Both the position numbers and the translations under genes were made by a program. The notes beneath the pieces are model-generated. The model ran no database searches. It saw only the letters and a program-made list of their open reading frames with translations, and was not told the DNA's origin. Shown in pieces: positions 14,401-26,400 of a stretch of 64,000 nucleotides of DNA (positions within the stretch are counted from its first letter, which is position 1; each line of letters starts with the position of its first letter). This DNA comes from Spirometra erinaceieuropaei. Lineage: Eukaryota; Platyhelminthes; Cestoda; Diphyllobothriidea; Diphyllobothriidae. The DNA is taken from contig CACRXP010000035.1 in the NCBI GenBank assembly GCA_902702965.1, positions 1,763,560 to 1,827,559 of the forward strand. Reading direction: 5' to 3'.

Positions 14401-17400
14401 GCAGACAGTGCATTCCTCACCACGTAGTCTGAGCCTCGTGGTCATGAGACGGTTGTTGATTCCCTGCGGGAAGTGGGGAAATTGGCACATCAGATATTTT
14501 TTTGATGGCAAAGGCCAGTCCAGCAGCTCGTCAATCGGCTTTTTGGACCTCCGTTGCGCATTTCATCCGATAGTCCTTGTTTAGAGAAGCGAACTCCGGG
14601 CCAGTTCACGGTCGGCCAGAGGTGTCTTCCCTTCTGGCTTATCAGCAGTCGTACTGCCAGGATGAACACAGCCATTCTGCGAGATAGGGGGGGGAGGGAA
14701 TAGGAGATGGGGACGTTGGTTGTCATTATGTCTTATATTCCTTCGACCATTTGCACGACATTCACAATCAACAGTTAACCTGCCGACGGCGGGATTGCCT
14801 GCACTCATCAGGGTACATTATCCAACCTCTTCTCTTGCGATAGGGTACTCTGTACTCCTCTAAGCAGTGCAGTTCAGTCATCTCGGGTAACCGCTAGATC
14901 ACGGCGTTGGTTTAGTCTGGGAAATAATCCCAATTTGCCTGAGCCGCCTACAAGACAGAATGCCGCCCTTGCCATAGACATGCTTTATGAGGAGGCGTGA
15001 GTGGGATTCAGACCTTGGACGGACGTCGACGCGCTATTGTTGATCCCCAGCATTCCCGTTCGGCATGCTTGTGAAGTAACTTTGACCCCTGCTCCTCTCC
15101 GCTATGAATCCGTCGTGGCCGGAGTGCGTTTCTCATCAAGAGAGGTTGATGAACGACATTCTCACGCATACCTGTTAAGTACCTGAGTGAGAGGGAAATA
15201 AGGAAAGTAAGAAGGGGAGGAGGCCATTGGTAAGGGTTCTGCATGACCGAAGGAATTGAAGTGTTCTCTGTTTTGCAGGCCAGATCGCGTTAGTGTCCCA
15301 GCTCTCCACCCGAATCGATAACTTTATTAAGTCCTCCTCGCTCTCTGGATCAGTTCGTTCTCGTGCTCTCGCGGTCATTCGTACAACTGGTGTTAGTACT
15401 TGCGAGGTTTCCAGCCCAAGACCACACCTTCCGGGCCCGACTTCGAATTATTGGCCATACTGTCCAGTGTTCCCTTACCCCTGAACTTGTCGAACATGCA
15501 CTTACTAACCGGACCTGACCTGATTCCGTGCTGCGAAACACAGGCCCCCTTCTTTACTTTCGAGCTGCACGCTATGGTCCTTTTAAGCATGTCGACTGTG
15601 CCTGTTTCGACTAGTTACTGTGTGCACACGCATGCAGGCATATCACCTTACTGTCACTCTTGGTCTGCAGGCCTGCGTACTTTAGAGGCCTGTCTTTCAT
15701 TACCTGTCGTTCTACGATTCGTTCCTGCCCCGCCAATTGCTCATTCCAGTATATGTTGAGCAACCAGCTGCCAGCACCATATTCGTTACAGCTCAAGATT
15801 AGACTCCAGCCCAGTCTCTCTGTTGTTTGACTTGTATCCTCTGCTGCATTTCCGAAAAGTTGACTTTGCCGACCTCAGTGATATGAGATTGCCTGGCCGA
15901 AAGAGAGAAATGACTACTTTTCGCTGCCGTACGACCAGGCGAAAAGGCAAAACGGAACGTTCTTCTTTTGAACTGCACCAACAGATGGCACTGGACTCCT
16001 AGCAGAAAGCATCTTCTGATTCAAGCCCGAAGTCCCCGAGTCATTGGAGCCGACTGAACCCGTAGGAACAGTCTTCCTTGTCTTTGTCGGTTATAGCATT
16101 CTGCCTATATATCATGCGCCGCTGTGCGGCTGCTGGTTAGGCTCGAGAGAGAGCCCTTAAGGCACAACGGAACGAGTGAGTTCCGTATGAACGATCGGTG
16201 AGCGCCCCCTACCATTGTATATTCCCGATCGAAAACCGACAGGGCAACGGGCTCGTGGCCCGGTGGGTAGAGGCTTGGATTTCTAAACTAACAGGTCGCG
16301 AGTTCGAGGCTCGGGTGTTCCACACTTCGGGCTTGGGTATCGCTGGCTGACGACGGTTAATAAGCCAGAAATGGCCATTCCAGTCTCCCTTGTCTTTGTC
16401 GGTTATAGCATTCGGCCTATATATCATGCGCCGCCGTGCGGCTGCTGGTTGGGCTCGAGAGAGAGCCCTTAAGGCACAACGGAACGAGTGAGTTCCGTAT
16501 GAACGATCGGTGAGCGTCCCCTACCATAGTATTCGGGTCGTTCGCTGTCGCACTGGGCTATGGTGACTTGCGCGGCGCGATCTTGATCTCGCGCTCTGTT
16601 GTTTACCCATCCGGTTCAAATAAAATCCGCCCTATGGGGAGTCTTCATTTTCTGCCGGACTTGATCCGAATGCAAACAACTCCGACGGCGATCACGCCGC
16701 CGTCTGCGTTGCCCTCATCAGATGCTCGCTTTGATGCTTTTTGGGTGGTCAAGTCTCCTTCAGTGTGTCACTCTTTCATGTTCACGAACTGTGCGAATTT
16801 GGCGACTCTGGGGACATGCATTGTACTTTCTTTGGCGCACCCTCACACGGCAGTACTCGCCATTTGGCTATTTGATGGTGCCTTCTCTAGATACGGACTT
16901 ACTAAGCACAGGATCGCATTTATTTTTTGCGCGCGTTTGATGCGCGAGCGTCGAGTCGGGTTGTAACTGCGCGTGTGTAGAGCACCGCAGGCCGCCGCCG
17001 CCCGGGAGGATGCGTCATCGGGTTCAAACCGAGCGCAGACGTGTTTACGCGGCTTTCCGTCCCCCATTTCCACAGTGCCATAAGCACGGTTGTTGCTTGT
17101 AGTAAAGAAATAAACTGTTGGTTGCATTTCCTGGCTTGCTGAAACAACGCGTCCCCCACCACTGACGTTGAAGGTATTCCGCTGTGCTTCAGTAGTTAGT
17201 TTGTTGACAGAAAATATGGTGTTCAAATGGTTGTGAAAAATACCCGTACCAGTTTCGTTCGCGGTGTATGAAATGTCTTAACTACGGCCCGTTGGAGAGT
17301 ATTGTAGTTTTTTTTTCGAATCAGCCAACTCACGCGGTAACCTCGCTGTGCTCCTACAACGAGTCTACGCGGGAGGTGCGCTGAACGAACACGAGGGCCA

Positions 17401-20400
17401 GAAATGGGGGCACGGCACGCGCTATTCGGACTGCCCGCCCATGATGAATGCAGCACATGATGAGTGTGGCAACATGCCTAGGCGCGGGTCCACGCCACGC
17501 CGATCGCCTGCACCCAATCCCCTCATCAGATAGCTGACGGGTCCGGAGAGCAAACGGGTATGTGGGATAGAGGAGAGAGCGAAAGTGAGCTCTACTCACT
17601 CAGCGTATATTCCTCACTATACACAGTCAGACTCGTTCCTAATCTATCATGGTGCGCTAACGGCCGTGTCTTGGAAGACTGCCAACTGACGGGACAACTG
17701 GGTCCTTCTCTGAAGACTCTGAGTCAGGCTGCAATGGCTCCTTTTTACCGTGACATCTATGGCACTCCCAATCAGTTGGGATCCGAGCCTCTCCCTCTGT
17801 GTTTCTGTGAAAACTTGGTCCATCTTGCTCAGACTAGGCGTGTGTGTGGCACGCGCAGACTGTCTGTTTAACTTTGCTTCCGTTCCCGCCTCTAACCCCT
17901 ACTCTGTCCTGGCACCGGACTTGGCTGGGTAAGAGAGGAGAAAGCGCGGTAGATGCAGCGGAAGTTTGATACCACTGCAAACTAAAACACACGGAAGTCG
18001 CCGTTCCTGCCCCCACCTGGCCTTGGAGCACTTGGTGTACATCGGCGAGAACGACAGCCGAACTGTCGTCGTCGTCGTCGTCGTCGTCGTCGGTAACTCA
18101 ACGTGACAGAATGGAAAAGTGTGACTGCTCTGTCACTTACTCGTGATTCCGTCTTATGTCAAACATTTCCTGACGGTGAATTCTTCAGGAAAGATTTGTT
18201 CGAATCATTAAACTTGTACGTTAACTGTTTTCAAAACAATCCGGAAATAGAATCAGTACAGTTCGTTAAACAGATTTCATATAAAAGCGAAAAGTTGTGC
18301 CACCTTTGCGCAATGACTTTCCAACTTTCTGTGAATCACGTCAAATGGGTCACCAAGTGTACGGCCCATAAGTCCCGTTTTTCATTCGTAAATTTGCACC
18401 GATCTAGGAATGTCGGCAGGCTTCAGTGACCGTTTTTCCTCAGGTTAAGGTAAGTCTTTCTGTTTCAGACAGGCGCGAGACGGATAGAACATCCGGAGGT
18501 ATTGGAATTAACAAACTGGGCCCCCTAGAACGATAGCTGCCTAGCTCAGGAGGTACCTCACGAGATAAAGTAAACACACATCAGAATCTGTCCAACGAAA
18601 TGAAAGTGGTCCGTCTACGAGCGGGCAATAATGGCACACTTCTCATAATCGGCGATGGCTATCTGCGCCAGACGATTAGGTGTCGATGAGGACTTGCTGG
18701 TTAGCGAGATTATAGGGAGCCTAGCATTGGTCTGTCTTCATTCTCACTATCGTCATGGTTCGGTGCCGCAGCTACACCGAACTACTGACTGCGCGCAGTG
18801 CCGACCCAACATAAAGTCCCCGCCTACGCGTGCCACATCACGGCTGGTCTCTCCGAAACTCGCCAGATATCCTTGTCCGGTTTTGTGCAGAGGTCTAAAC
18901 GGCGTCTAAGTCTGACTGCTATGCAGAGCACGGTTTCTTGGAGCCACGGATGAAAGCTGTGGGAGGGCGGGCGTCATTCCAACAAAGTATACCTCTCCTC
19001 TCTGTAGCCCTCCTGGCGGCGAGAACTGAGGTCTGTATGGCAGCACATAGTACTCATGCCCGCAGCCGAGAGAAAATAATTTTCCACAGGGTTTGGTGTT
19101 TTGTCAGACGTCTGACAAAGAGGCCTCCCGCCGTTTTGCCTTGACCGTCCTCTCATAAGGCATCTTTTCGGGTTTGGCCATTTGACAACGACACTCTATT
19201 AACCGGCTATTTCATTTGCGCTTACTGTTCTTAACGCTATAGCAGCAGCCTTGGGAATTGCGCGAGCACACTCAAATGGGGTGCTCGTGGAGTTTCTATT
19301 TTTGATGGCGTTTTTGTCAATTTGCTCCTGTGAATGCTGCCGCATAGGCTGGTGGTAGGTCCATTAAACGGTTGAGGTCTGCCGGAAATGTATTCGGCGC
19401 TTGCGTTCTCGGGGTCTGTCCAGGACTTTGACGATTTCGCAAGGCATTCTGCAAACCTTGTGGAGCATTTCTTCATCAGGCGAAAAATAGTCTGCCGTGT
19501 GATTCCTCCATCTCTCTCGTCAACAAGCATGCAAAAGTAGCGTTTTCAATAACAGCCTGCCCTGTAAATTTTTCAACGAGCGTCTTCCCGGCCGCCCGCA
19601 GAAACTGCACAAAATAAGGTCTTGAGTAGTATGAATCTTTCTGGTGATTTTCAATGCTCTTATAAATTCACATGTATTTTACAGTAAAAATGCACAAAAA
19701 CAGTTTTCTTGTACTCACTTGGTAGAAAATTGCGTTTTATTCAAATTGTGTGCTTGAGAAAGGGGTCTTTTTCTGTTCTATGAAGTTGTTAATTATGCAA
19801 TTTTTAAGACCGTGAAATGTCCATTCATACAGCATTTCATCTATCCGTCTATTCATACTGTTTGTACACTATACAACATGGCCCACGTTCATTGCCAAAT
19901 TATATGAGCCGTATATAGTACCTTCTTAATAGCATCGAGGAATGTATGATTTCCCTTGTGTGGAAAGTACACAGTTTGCAGACCGTAAACCCTAAACGGA
20001 AATGCAACGGCAATTCGGGCTTAGATTGCAGGGGAATTAATGAACTTCTTTTAAACCCGAATATATTCTTTTTCAAGCCTAACATTCGAATAAGACGCGC
20101 TTTGCTACTAAATTAGTGCAAGAAGGGCTATTTTTGCACATGCTTTCTATAAAACGTTTTCGGGCTCGAAAATCGTTGGAAGAAATTAAACGACCTAAGC
20201 AGTCACTTGTTACCAAGTGCAGCTTTTTCAGGCGAGCGAAAATAAGCGCATTCAAACCCTGACGTCCAGGAGGGACTGAAAAATCTTGTGATTATGCTTC
20301 ACGATAATCAATATTCCGATCCCACCAAAGTAATCTTTTCTAATCAAAAACGCCGTCACGATCGCGGCCAACATTTCATAAGATTGGCCGCTGACTGTAC

Positions 20401-23400
20401 ACCCCAACTAAATTTTGTTATTCATGCCCCCTTACCGTGCTCTTCTGTCTTCTGAGAGACGGATTCTTTTGTTTTTACAATCAGGCCTATAACAAGATTG
20501 ATCAAGTTTCGTTGGAAGAAGTGGACGCGCTTGCCAGAGAACCGGACTCCATCGTAATCAGGTTAGTGTGTCCCACCTTGCTGTTTTTCCCAATTTAGAC
20601 ACCACTGTTTCCCTAATTATTACGGACCGAAGCAGTCATGGGTATCTCACTGTGTGTGTGTACGCGAGAGCCAGGACCAGTTGTACCATCCACTTGAGTA
20701 AATATATTTCGTAAATGCAGTGCTGCCCTCGACTAATATAACCATTTATAAAGGCGAAAAGGACTGAGCGTCGAGAAAATGAGTTTTCCTGGCTATATCT
20801 CTCGCACTGCTTTTCAGGTCCGTCTTTGGGCGCATGAGAATGGAAAAAAGACTAATTGTTTGATCGCGGAGTTCGGTTAACCAACGCCCCCCACCCCATG
20901 TCCCCAGAAATGACCGTACAAAGTTTGATGATAAAGATCAATCATGGAACTGGCCTGTGTCTTTTGGCGTGGCCGGATAGGACTCGGAAGCGCGGCAGTT
21001 CCACCCACCTACTGGCCGATTGATCCAATTCCTACCCATTGACGACTTCTAGCATTTCGTTGCTCCTGTCTGGTCCAAATTCTTCCACAGCAGGGAATTC
21101 GAAGTTGCGATTCTGTTCGTGACAGGGAGTAACCATAGGCGGCCTGGTATTCTGTTTTACCTGTGTAATTACAGAGACAGTCGGTGCACATGATGCATTA
21201 TTTGACCCCAGGATATTGACCTGAAGAGACATTTGTCATACCCCACTTGTGCAGCACAGAAACTTGATGAATCTTGTTTTCCAATGCGCCAGATACCCAA
21301 TAAGAACAACTGACTTTATATTATGGTTGCAAACTAGATGGCTGAGTCAACAAAATAGACTCAAGGTGACTTGTTGGCGCCGGTACACCGATGCTATCGT
21401 GTTAATTGATGGGCTTGCAAAATCTCTCATCAAGTAGACTAGGAAAGTTCAGTTCCAGCCATTGATTTTGTGCAGACATTACGGACGCTCCCGTCATGAC
21501 ACACCCTAGTAACTTCCTACTAGATTAGTATTCGACTTTTTATAGGTTCCTCACGTTGAGCGAGAAGCGTTCGCAACTTAAACTTTTAGTCAACACAGCC
21601 CACTGTATTATATGAGCATAATTTTGGATGTGAGCCGACAAACCGGCGTCCAAGGACTAAACTCCCAGATCAAAACTAACACATAACAAAGTCCTGATGC
21701 CGCCACGAAGAAATTACCCCCCTGGATGCATTCTATCTGACGATGAGGCGAGAAGAAACGACATAAGTAGGAGTAGGCAGAAAAAAACAAGAGATTCGAC
21801 CCCACTTGCATTCTGTCACAATGCGGGCCTCATCCATGGAGTAAATTTATCGGGGTCTCAGGTAGAAAGAGGCCGACCCCTAAAATCCTATTCATGCACC
21901 TGTATTTTATCTTAGTGCTCCTGTGAAGCAGGTTGTGCTGGTCACGCGACTGGGCGTCCATACAGGAGAATATGTGATCTTTATCCTGCCTGACTCAGTC
22001 TTAACCCCCGGATCAATCTCGCGCGCCGCCTTGACTCATTTAATGCGTCGCTATGAAGTCGTACATGTCGGCGACAACACAGACGACTCGCTATCCGTGG
22101 TGTTGTCTGTGTTGTGTATGGATCGGGTGACCAGGTCGTGCGTGTGGCGGGCGCATACGGGCTTTCTAGTTCTGTCAGCCACTGCACCCATTCCCCCCAC
22201 CAGACATCCGACCGGCTCGGACAGTGACTGATGCCTGGGAATGGAGGTAGAGAGTGAGATCGATGACTCACCGCGCTTCCCTCGCTATAACGCTTGAAGC
22301 TATCACGCTGCGGTAAAAGCCGTGGCTTGTAATGTTGCCAACCGATGGGATAACTCAGACCTCTCAGTCAGCCCAGTGTGTGTTTGTGTTGGGTGGCCGG
22401 CTGGTGGACTGGCAGTCAGGCTACAATGGCCCCTTCTTACTTTGGTCTCTATGGCACTCCCACTCGGGGGTATCTGAACCGGCTGGTGCGGCAGCACGCC
22501 TAGGGGCAACTGCGGCCGCGCCAGCCACCTGCGTTCACCAACCTTCGGTCTTCTGGACACTGTTTTGACACCGGGCCCAGGTGGGGGAGGTGGGGAGAGT
22601 ACGGTAGATGCTGTGCAAGTCTTTTATCACTATAAACTAATTTGGGCGCAGGTCACCGTGCCAGCTCTCACCATGCTTTGGAGCACACGGTGGACATCGT
22701 CGACATCGACGGTCTAACTGCCACAGCCCGGATAGTTTCCATTGGTTCATGGATCTCAATGCAGGTTATTATTCACGCAATTGGTCTTGTCCTCTGACCT
22801 CCCATCCTTATACTGCATGTTCATGTCTTAGTTTACATCGTCAGTTGAATCACAGCTGCACTGACTGCCAGGGGGGTCGTCGGATCTCCATTGGGATTGC
22901 TAGAAAGTTCATACCTTCCAGCTCCTTCTGCGGAAAATGTCCTTCTCGATTGTAGTGGAAAATTTGTAGGATGAAGACACTTCAAGCCGTTCGCCTATAG
23001 GTGCGTTCGTTGCGGTTTCTTGAGAGAGAGAGAGAGGGACACAAAGCGATAAGGGGTGCGTCTTTACTCATAGTCACCTTTTTCGAAATACCACAACACC
23101 ATTTAACAACGCCCGTTTCATTCTTGATGATCTGAGCAGTTGGCGCGCGACAACTTCGCTTCCTTCAAGAGCATGCGAACGCAGTCAATAGACAACGTCA
23201 TTAATTAGCACAAGTAGTAAACAAAGAGGAAGCCATAATTTCAATCGGTCAGGAACTATGTAGATTTAAAGTTTTTTTCAGGTGGAGGCGGTTATCTCAA
23301 CCGACTAATAGGGTGACGATAATCCGATGAGTAGCACTCACAAGTCGATTTTTTTCTAGCTCCAGTGAACGTCAGCCACTTTTGGCCCTTTACGAATTTT

Positions 23401-26400
23401 CTCTCAGAACGGAGACTCAGGCTACAATGGCTCCTTAATGTGACCCCAGTGGCACTCCCACTCGGTTAGAATCCGAGCCGCCCTTTTGTTATTTTGGTAA
23501 AAACCTGGTCCATCCTGCGCCAATCAGGCGTGTGTGTGTGACGCGTAAACGGGGTGTTTAGGATGGTGTAATTATTTACCTTACTCGCAACACAGGCACT
23601 GGCTAAAAGCCCAGACAGGCACGTCTCACCGATCTTGTGCAGCTACCAGACGCAGCTGAGAGGGTTTCGGCTCATCAGTGGGTCCCCCAGCCCTCTCCAT
23701 GTGTTTTCTGGCATATGAACACTCCGGTTCCTCCTTGCCATGTGTAATTTCCGTGAAAATTATTGCGCGTCAGCTGCGTCAGACAGCGGCACAAGATCGG
23801 CGAAGCATGCGTGTCTGGGCTTTTAGCTACTTCCTGTCTTGCCAGTACGGTAAATCATTGCGCAATTCTATACTACTGGCTGCCTGTTGACGGTTTGTGA
23901 GTATTGCGCGGTTATTCCGCAGTAGCTGATGGATTTCAGCTCAAACGTTCATTTCAAATTTCGGACCGCGCCTAAAAAGGTCTGTTCAGAAGGATTTACT
24001 CCGCATTAATTTCCTCTGAAATTCAACTAGGTTGGGTGTTTAGGTTTGTCATCCACTGCGTCCCGTCCGCCGCCGGTCTTCTTGACACCGGACTTAGATG
24101 GCCGAGGGAGGAGAGAGTGCGATAAGTGCAATGCAAGTCCTTTATCATTATAAAGTGACTCACAAGCAAGCCATCGTCCCCGCGCTCACCCTTCTGTAAG
24201 GCACGCCGTGGACATCGTCGGTAAGGACGGTCGGACTATCATATACAGGCTACGTCTTCAGCTCGTTCGCGCGTTCTGAGAGCTGCCCAATTAATTTTGT
24301 ATTCTCTCCCTTCACACCCCCTGCCCTCCTGTTCTCACCCATTTTCCCACCCCTCAGTATAACCAGCCCGCGCAAAAGTACGAATACTGCTCTGTGAGCC
24401 AACGAGCGTTTTGAATCGCCTGCAGGCAGCACTGTCCGCGTAATTCTTGACGCCGCGCCTGACTGGCCTCCCCTCTCATCGCTGCTGGTGTGTTTGTGTG
24501 TGTATATATATGCATACATATATCGCATTGTGCGGTCGTGCATTCCTTGCGGCCGATGTACACGATAATGGTGGGAGGAAGGGGGGACTGATTCCATGTA
24601 GTTCCGTTTACTTATGAAGAGTTTCAACTGGGTTACTCACCCGACGTGTGCTGCGATGCATGGAAAAGTAAACAGTTGCGTCACTGTCGCATCAGCCCTG
24701 TAAAAATAGCCGTCATTCGGTCTCTCTCTCTCTCTCAGCCTTAGCTTATGCTTTGCTGTCAAGCGTCTTACATCACGCTCTCTCTTCCCATTCGTCTCCT
24801 AATCGTTTGCTTTTAATTTAAACTTCCCCTGCCGCTCATTTTAGTTGCAACATGAACCTAAATCTCGACTACCTCCTGAAACTCATGTGGGAATACCTGA
24901 ACCTGATCCAAATCTACACTAAAAAGCAGGGCCGTAAGTCTCTGGGTCACCCAGCTTTACCTCGAGTTTACATCTAGGCAAACCGGATCTCAATGAGGGC
25001 ATCATCCTTCGCAGTGGAGCCAGCGTTGAACATGTGGTAAGTTGCATGGGCATACAGACTGACTGGGCAGCGAGGTAGGCTTACACAAAGATACTTTTTA
25101 TTCTTTAAAAAACGGTCATCTCGCGGAAAATTCGCAGATATACTTTTCAAGAGACATTCCGCCGTAGTATGATTCTACACCTCTCATCTGGACTCTCTCC
25201 TTTTAGTGCCATTGTATTCATCGGACCCTCGCAAGCAACTTCAAGTATGCGCTAGTCTGGGTAAGCCCTTGTCTTTTTGAGTCTAGCTCACCATATCCTC
25301 ATGTTCTTCCTCCGCCCTCCCTTCTTCCCTCCTCTGTCGCTCTGCAGAGTGGTACCTGGAATTTGATTGCCGGATCTTTGGTCAACGCTCTGCCATTGAG
25401 CTACGGGCGCATTGCTTCAGCATATATTCCTGCCTCCGAGGGCACTACATTGAGTCCCGAGGCACAACGAAACCTGACCGTAACCCGATCGATGCATGTC
25501 ATTCCTACGATTATATATGTATGTATAATGGTGGAGGGGGCGCTCACCGATCGGTCTTACGGAACTCGCTCGTTCCGTTGTGCCTTACGGGCTCTCTCTC
25601 GAACCCAACCAGCAGCCGCACAGCGGCGCATGATATATAGGCAGAATGCTATTACCGACAAAGACAAGGGACACTGGGATGGCCATTTTTTGCCTTACTA
25701 GCTGTCGTCAGCCAGTCATATCCAATTCCCAAGTGTGGGACACCTTGGGCTCGAATTCGCGGCCTGTTTGCTAGAAGTCCAACGCCTCTAACCACTGAAC
25801 CGCGGGCCCCTTGTCCTGTCGGTTTCGATCAGGAATATACAATGGTGGAGGGGGCGCTCACCGATCGTTCTTACGGAACTCGCTCGTTCCATTGTGCCTT
25901 ACGGGCTCTCTCTCGAACCCAACCAGCAGCCGCACAGCGGCGCATGATGTAGGCAGAATGTTATTACCGACAAAGACAAGGGAGCCTGTATGTTTGCAAA
26001 CATGGACTAGCAGCTGTTGTTTTAGGTTGGGCCCAAGTCAGTGTGCCGTGAACGCAGACTGTCGTGAGCGTGCACATCGACGTGGCGGTTGATGCTATTT
26101 ATGTTGGAGTGCCAAGCTTCGAGAAATTCTCGTGCGCTGACGATCACTTCAGTAACGTCCAAGTTGAAGCGATGATCGCACTCAAGGTCGTGCGTAAACA
26201 CGAGAAGCAAGGGGTCCTGTCGGTGGAAAGTCGGTATACGTTCATAAATGAGGATTCTAAGTCGTCAGCAGGAGCTGTTAGCACACGGAATGCGACAAAT
26301 GACATTTGTCTGCTGCTCCTTGGGTAGGGGCTCTTTTACTCGAGGTAATGCTGTGCGCAGGGAGAACGCCGGCTTGTGGGTGATGGAAATGTCCGACCGA

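Larger units (their letters stand above)
11290..20484 (+). other. DRG1 intron 9, repeat-filled (9.2 kb)
   Basis: Holds family B copies (13440-13830, 17560-18070), a tRNA-headed hammerhead dimer (16069-16532), a trinucleotide run (18063-18092) and an FB1 foldback copy (19610-20410). The GC-rich 11.4-15.9 kb part has many overlapping short frames but no recognisable domain. Confidence 0.7.
20562..24844 (+). other. DRG1 intron 10, repeat-filled
   Basis: Carries family B copies at 21915-22730, 23405-23560 and 24040-24240, an FB2 foldback copy at 23575-23920, a (GA)n tract near 23022-23035, and TG/TA and TC dinucleotide tracts near 24490-24520 and 24719-24737. The rest is not recognised. Confidence 0.65.

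Noticed and set aside
19440..19485. CTGATGA and a downstream GAAA-TCGTC on the minus strand, hammerhead-like
   Set aside because: The bases next to the cores do not pair to close stem II, and no stem I could be drawn.
24487..24520. TG/TA-rich tract as a possible TATA promoter
   Set aside because: It is a dinucleotide microsatellite inside DRG1 intron 10, with no gene start downstream.
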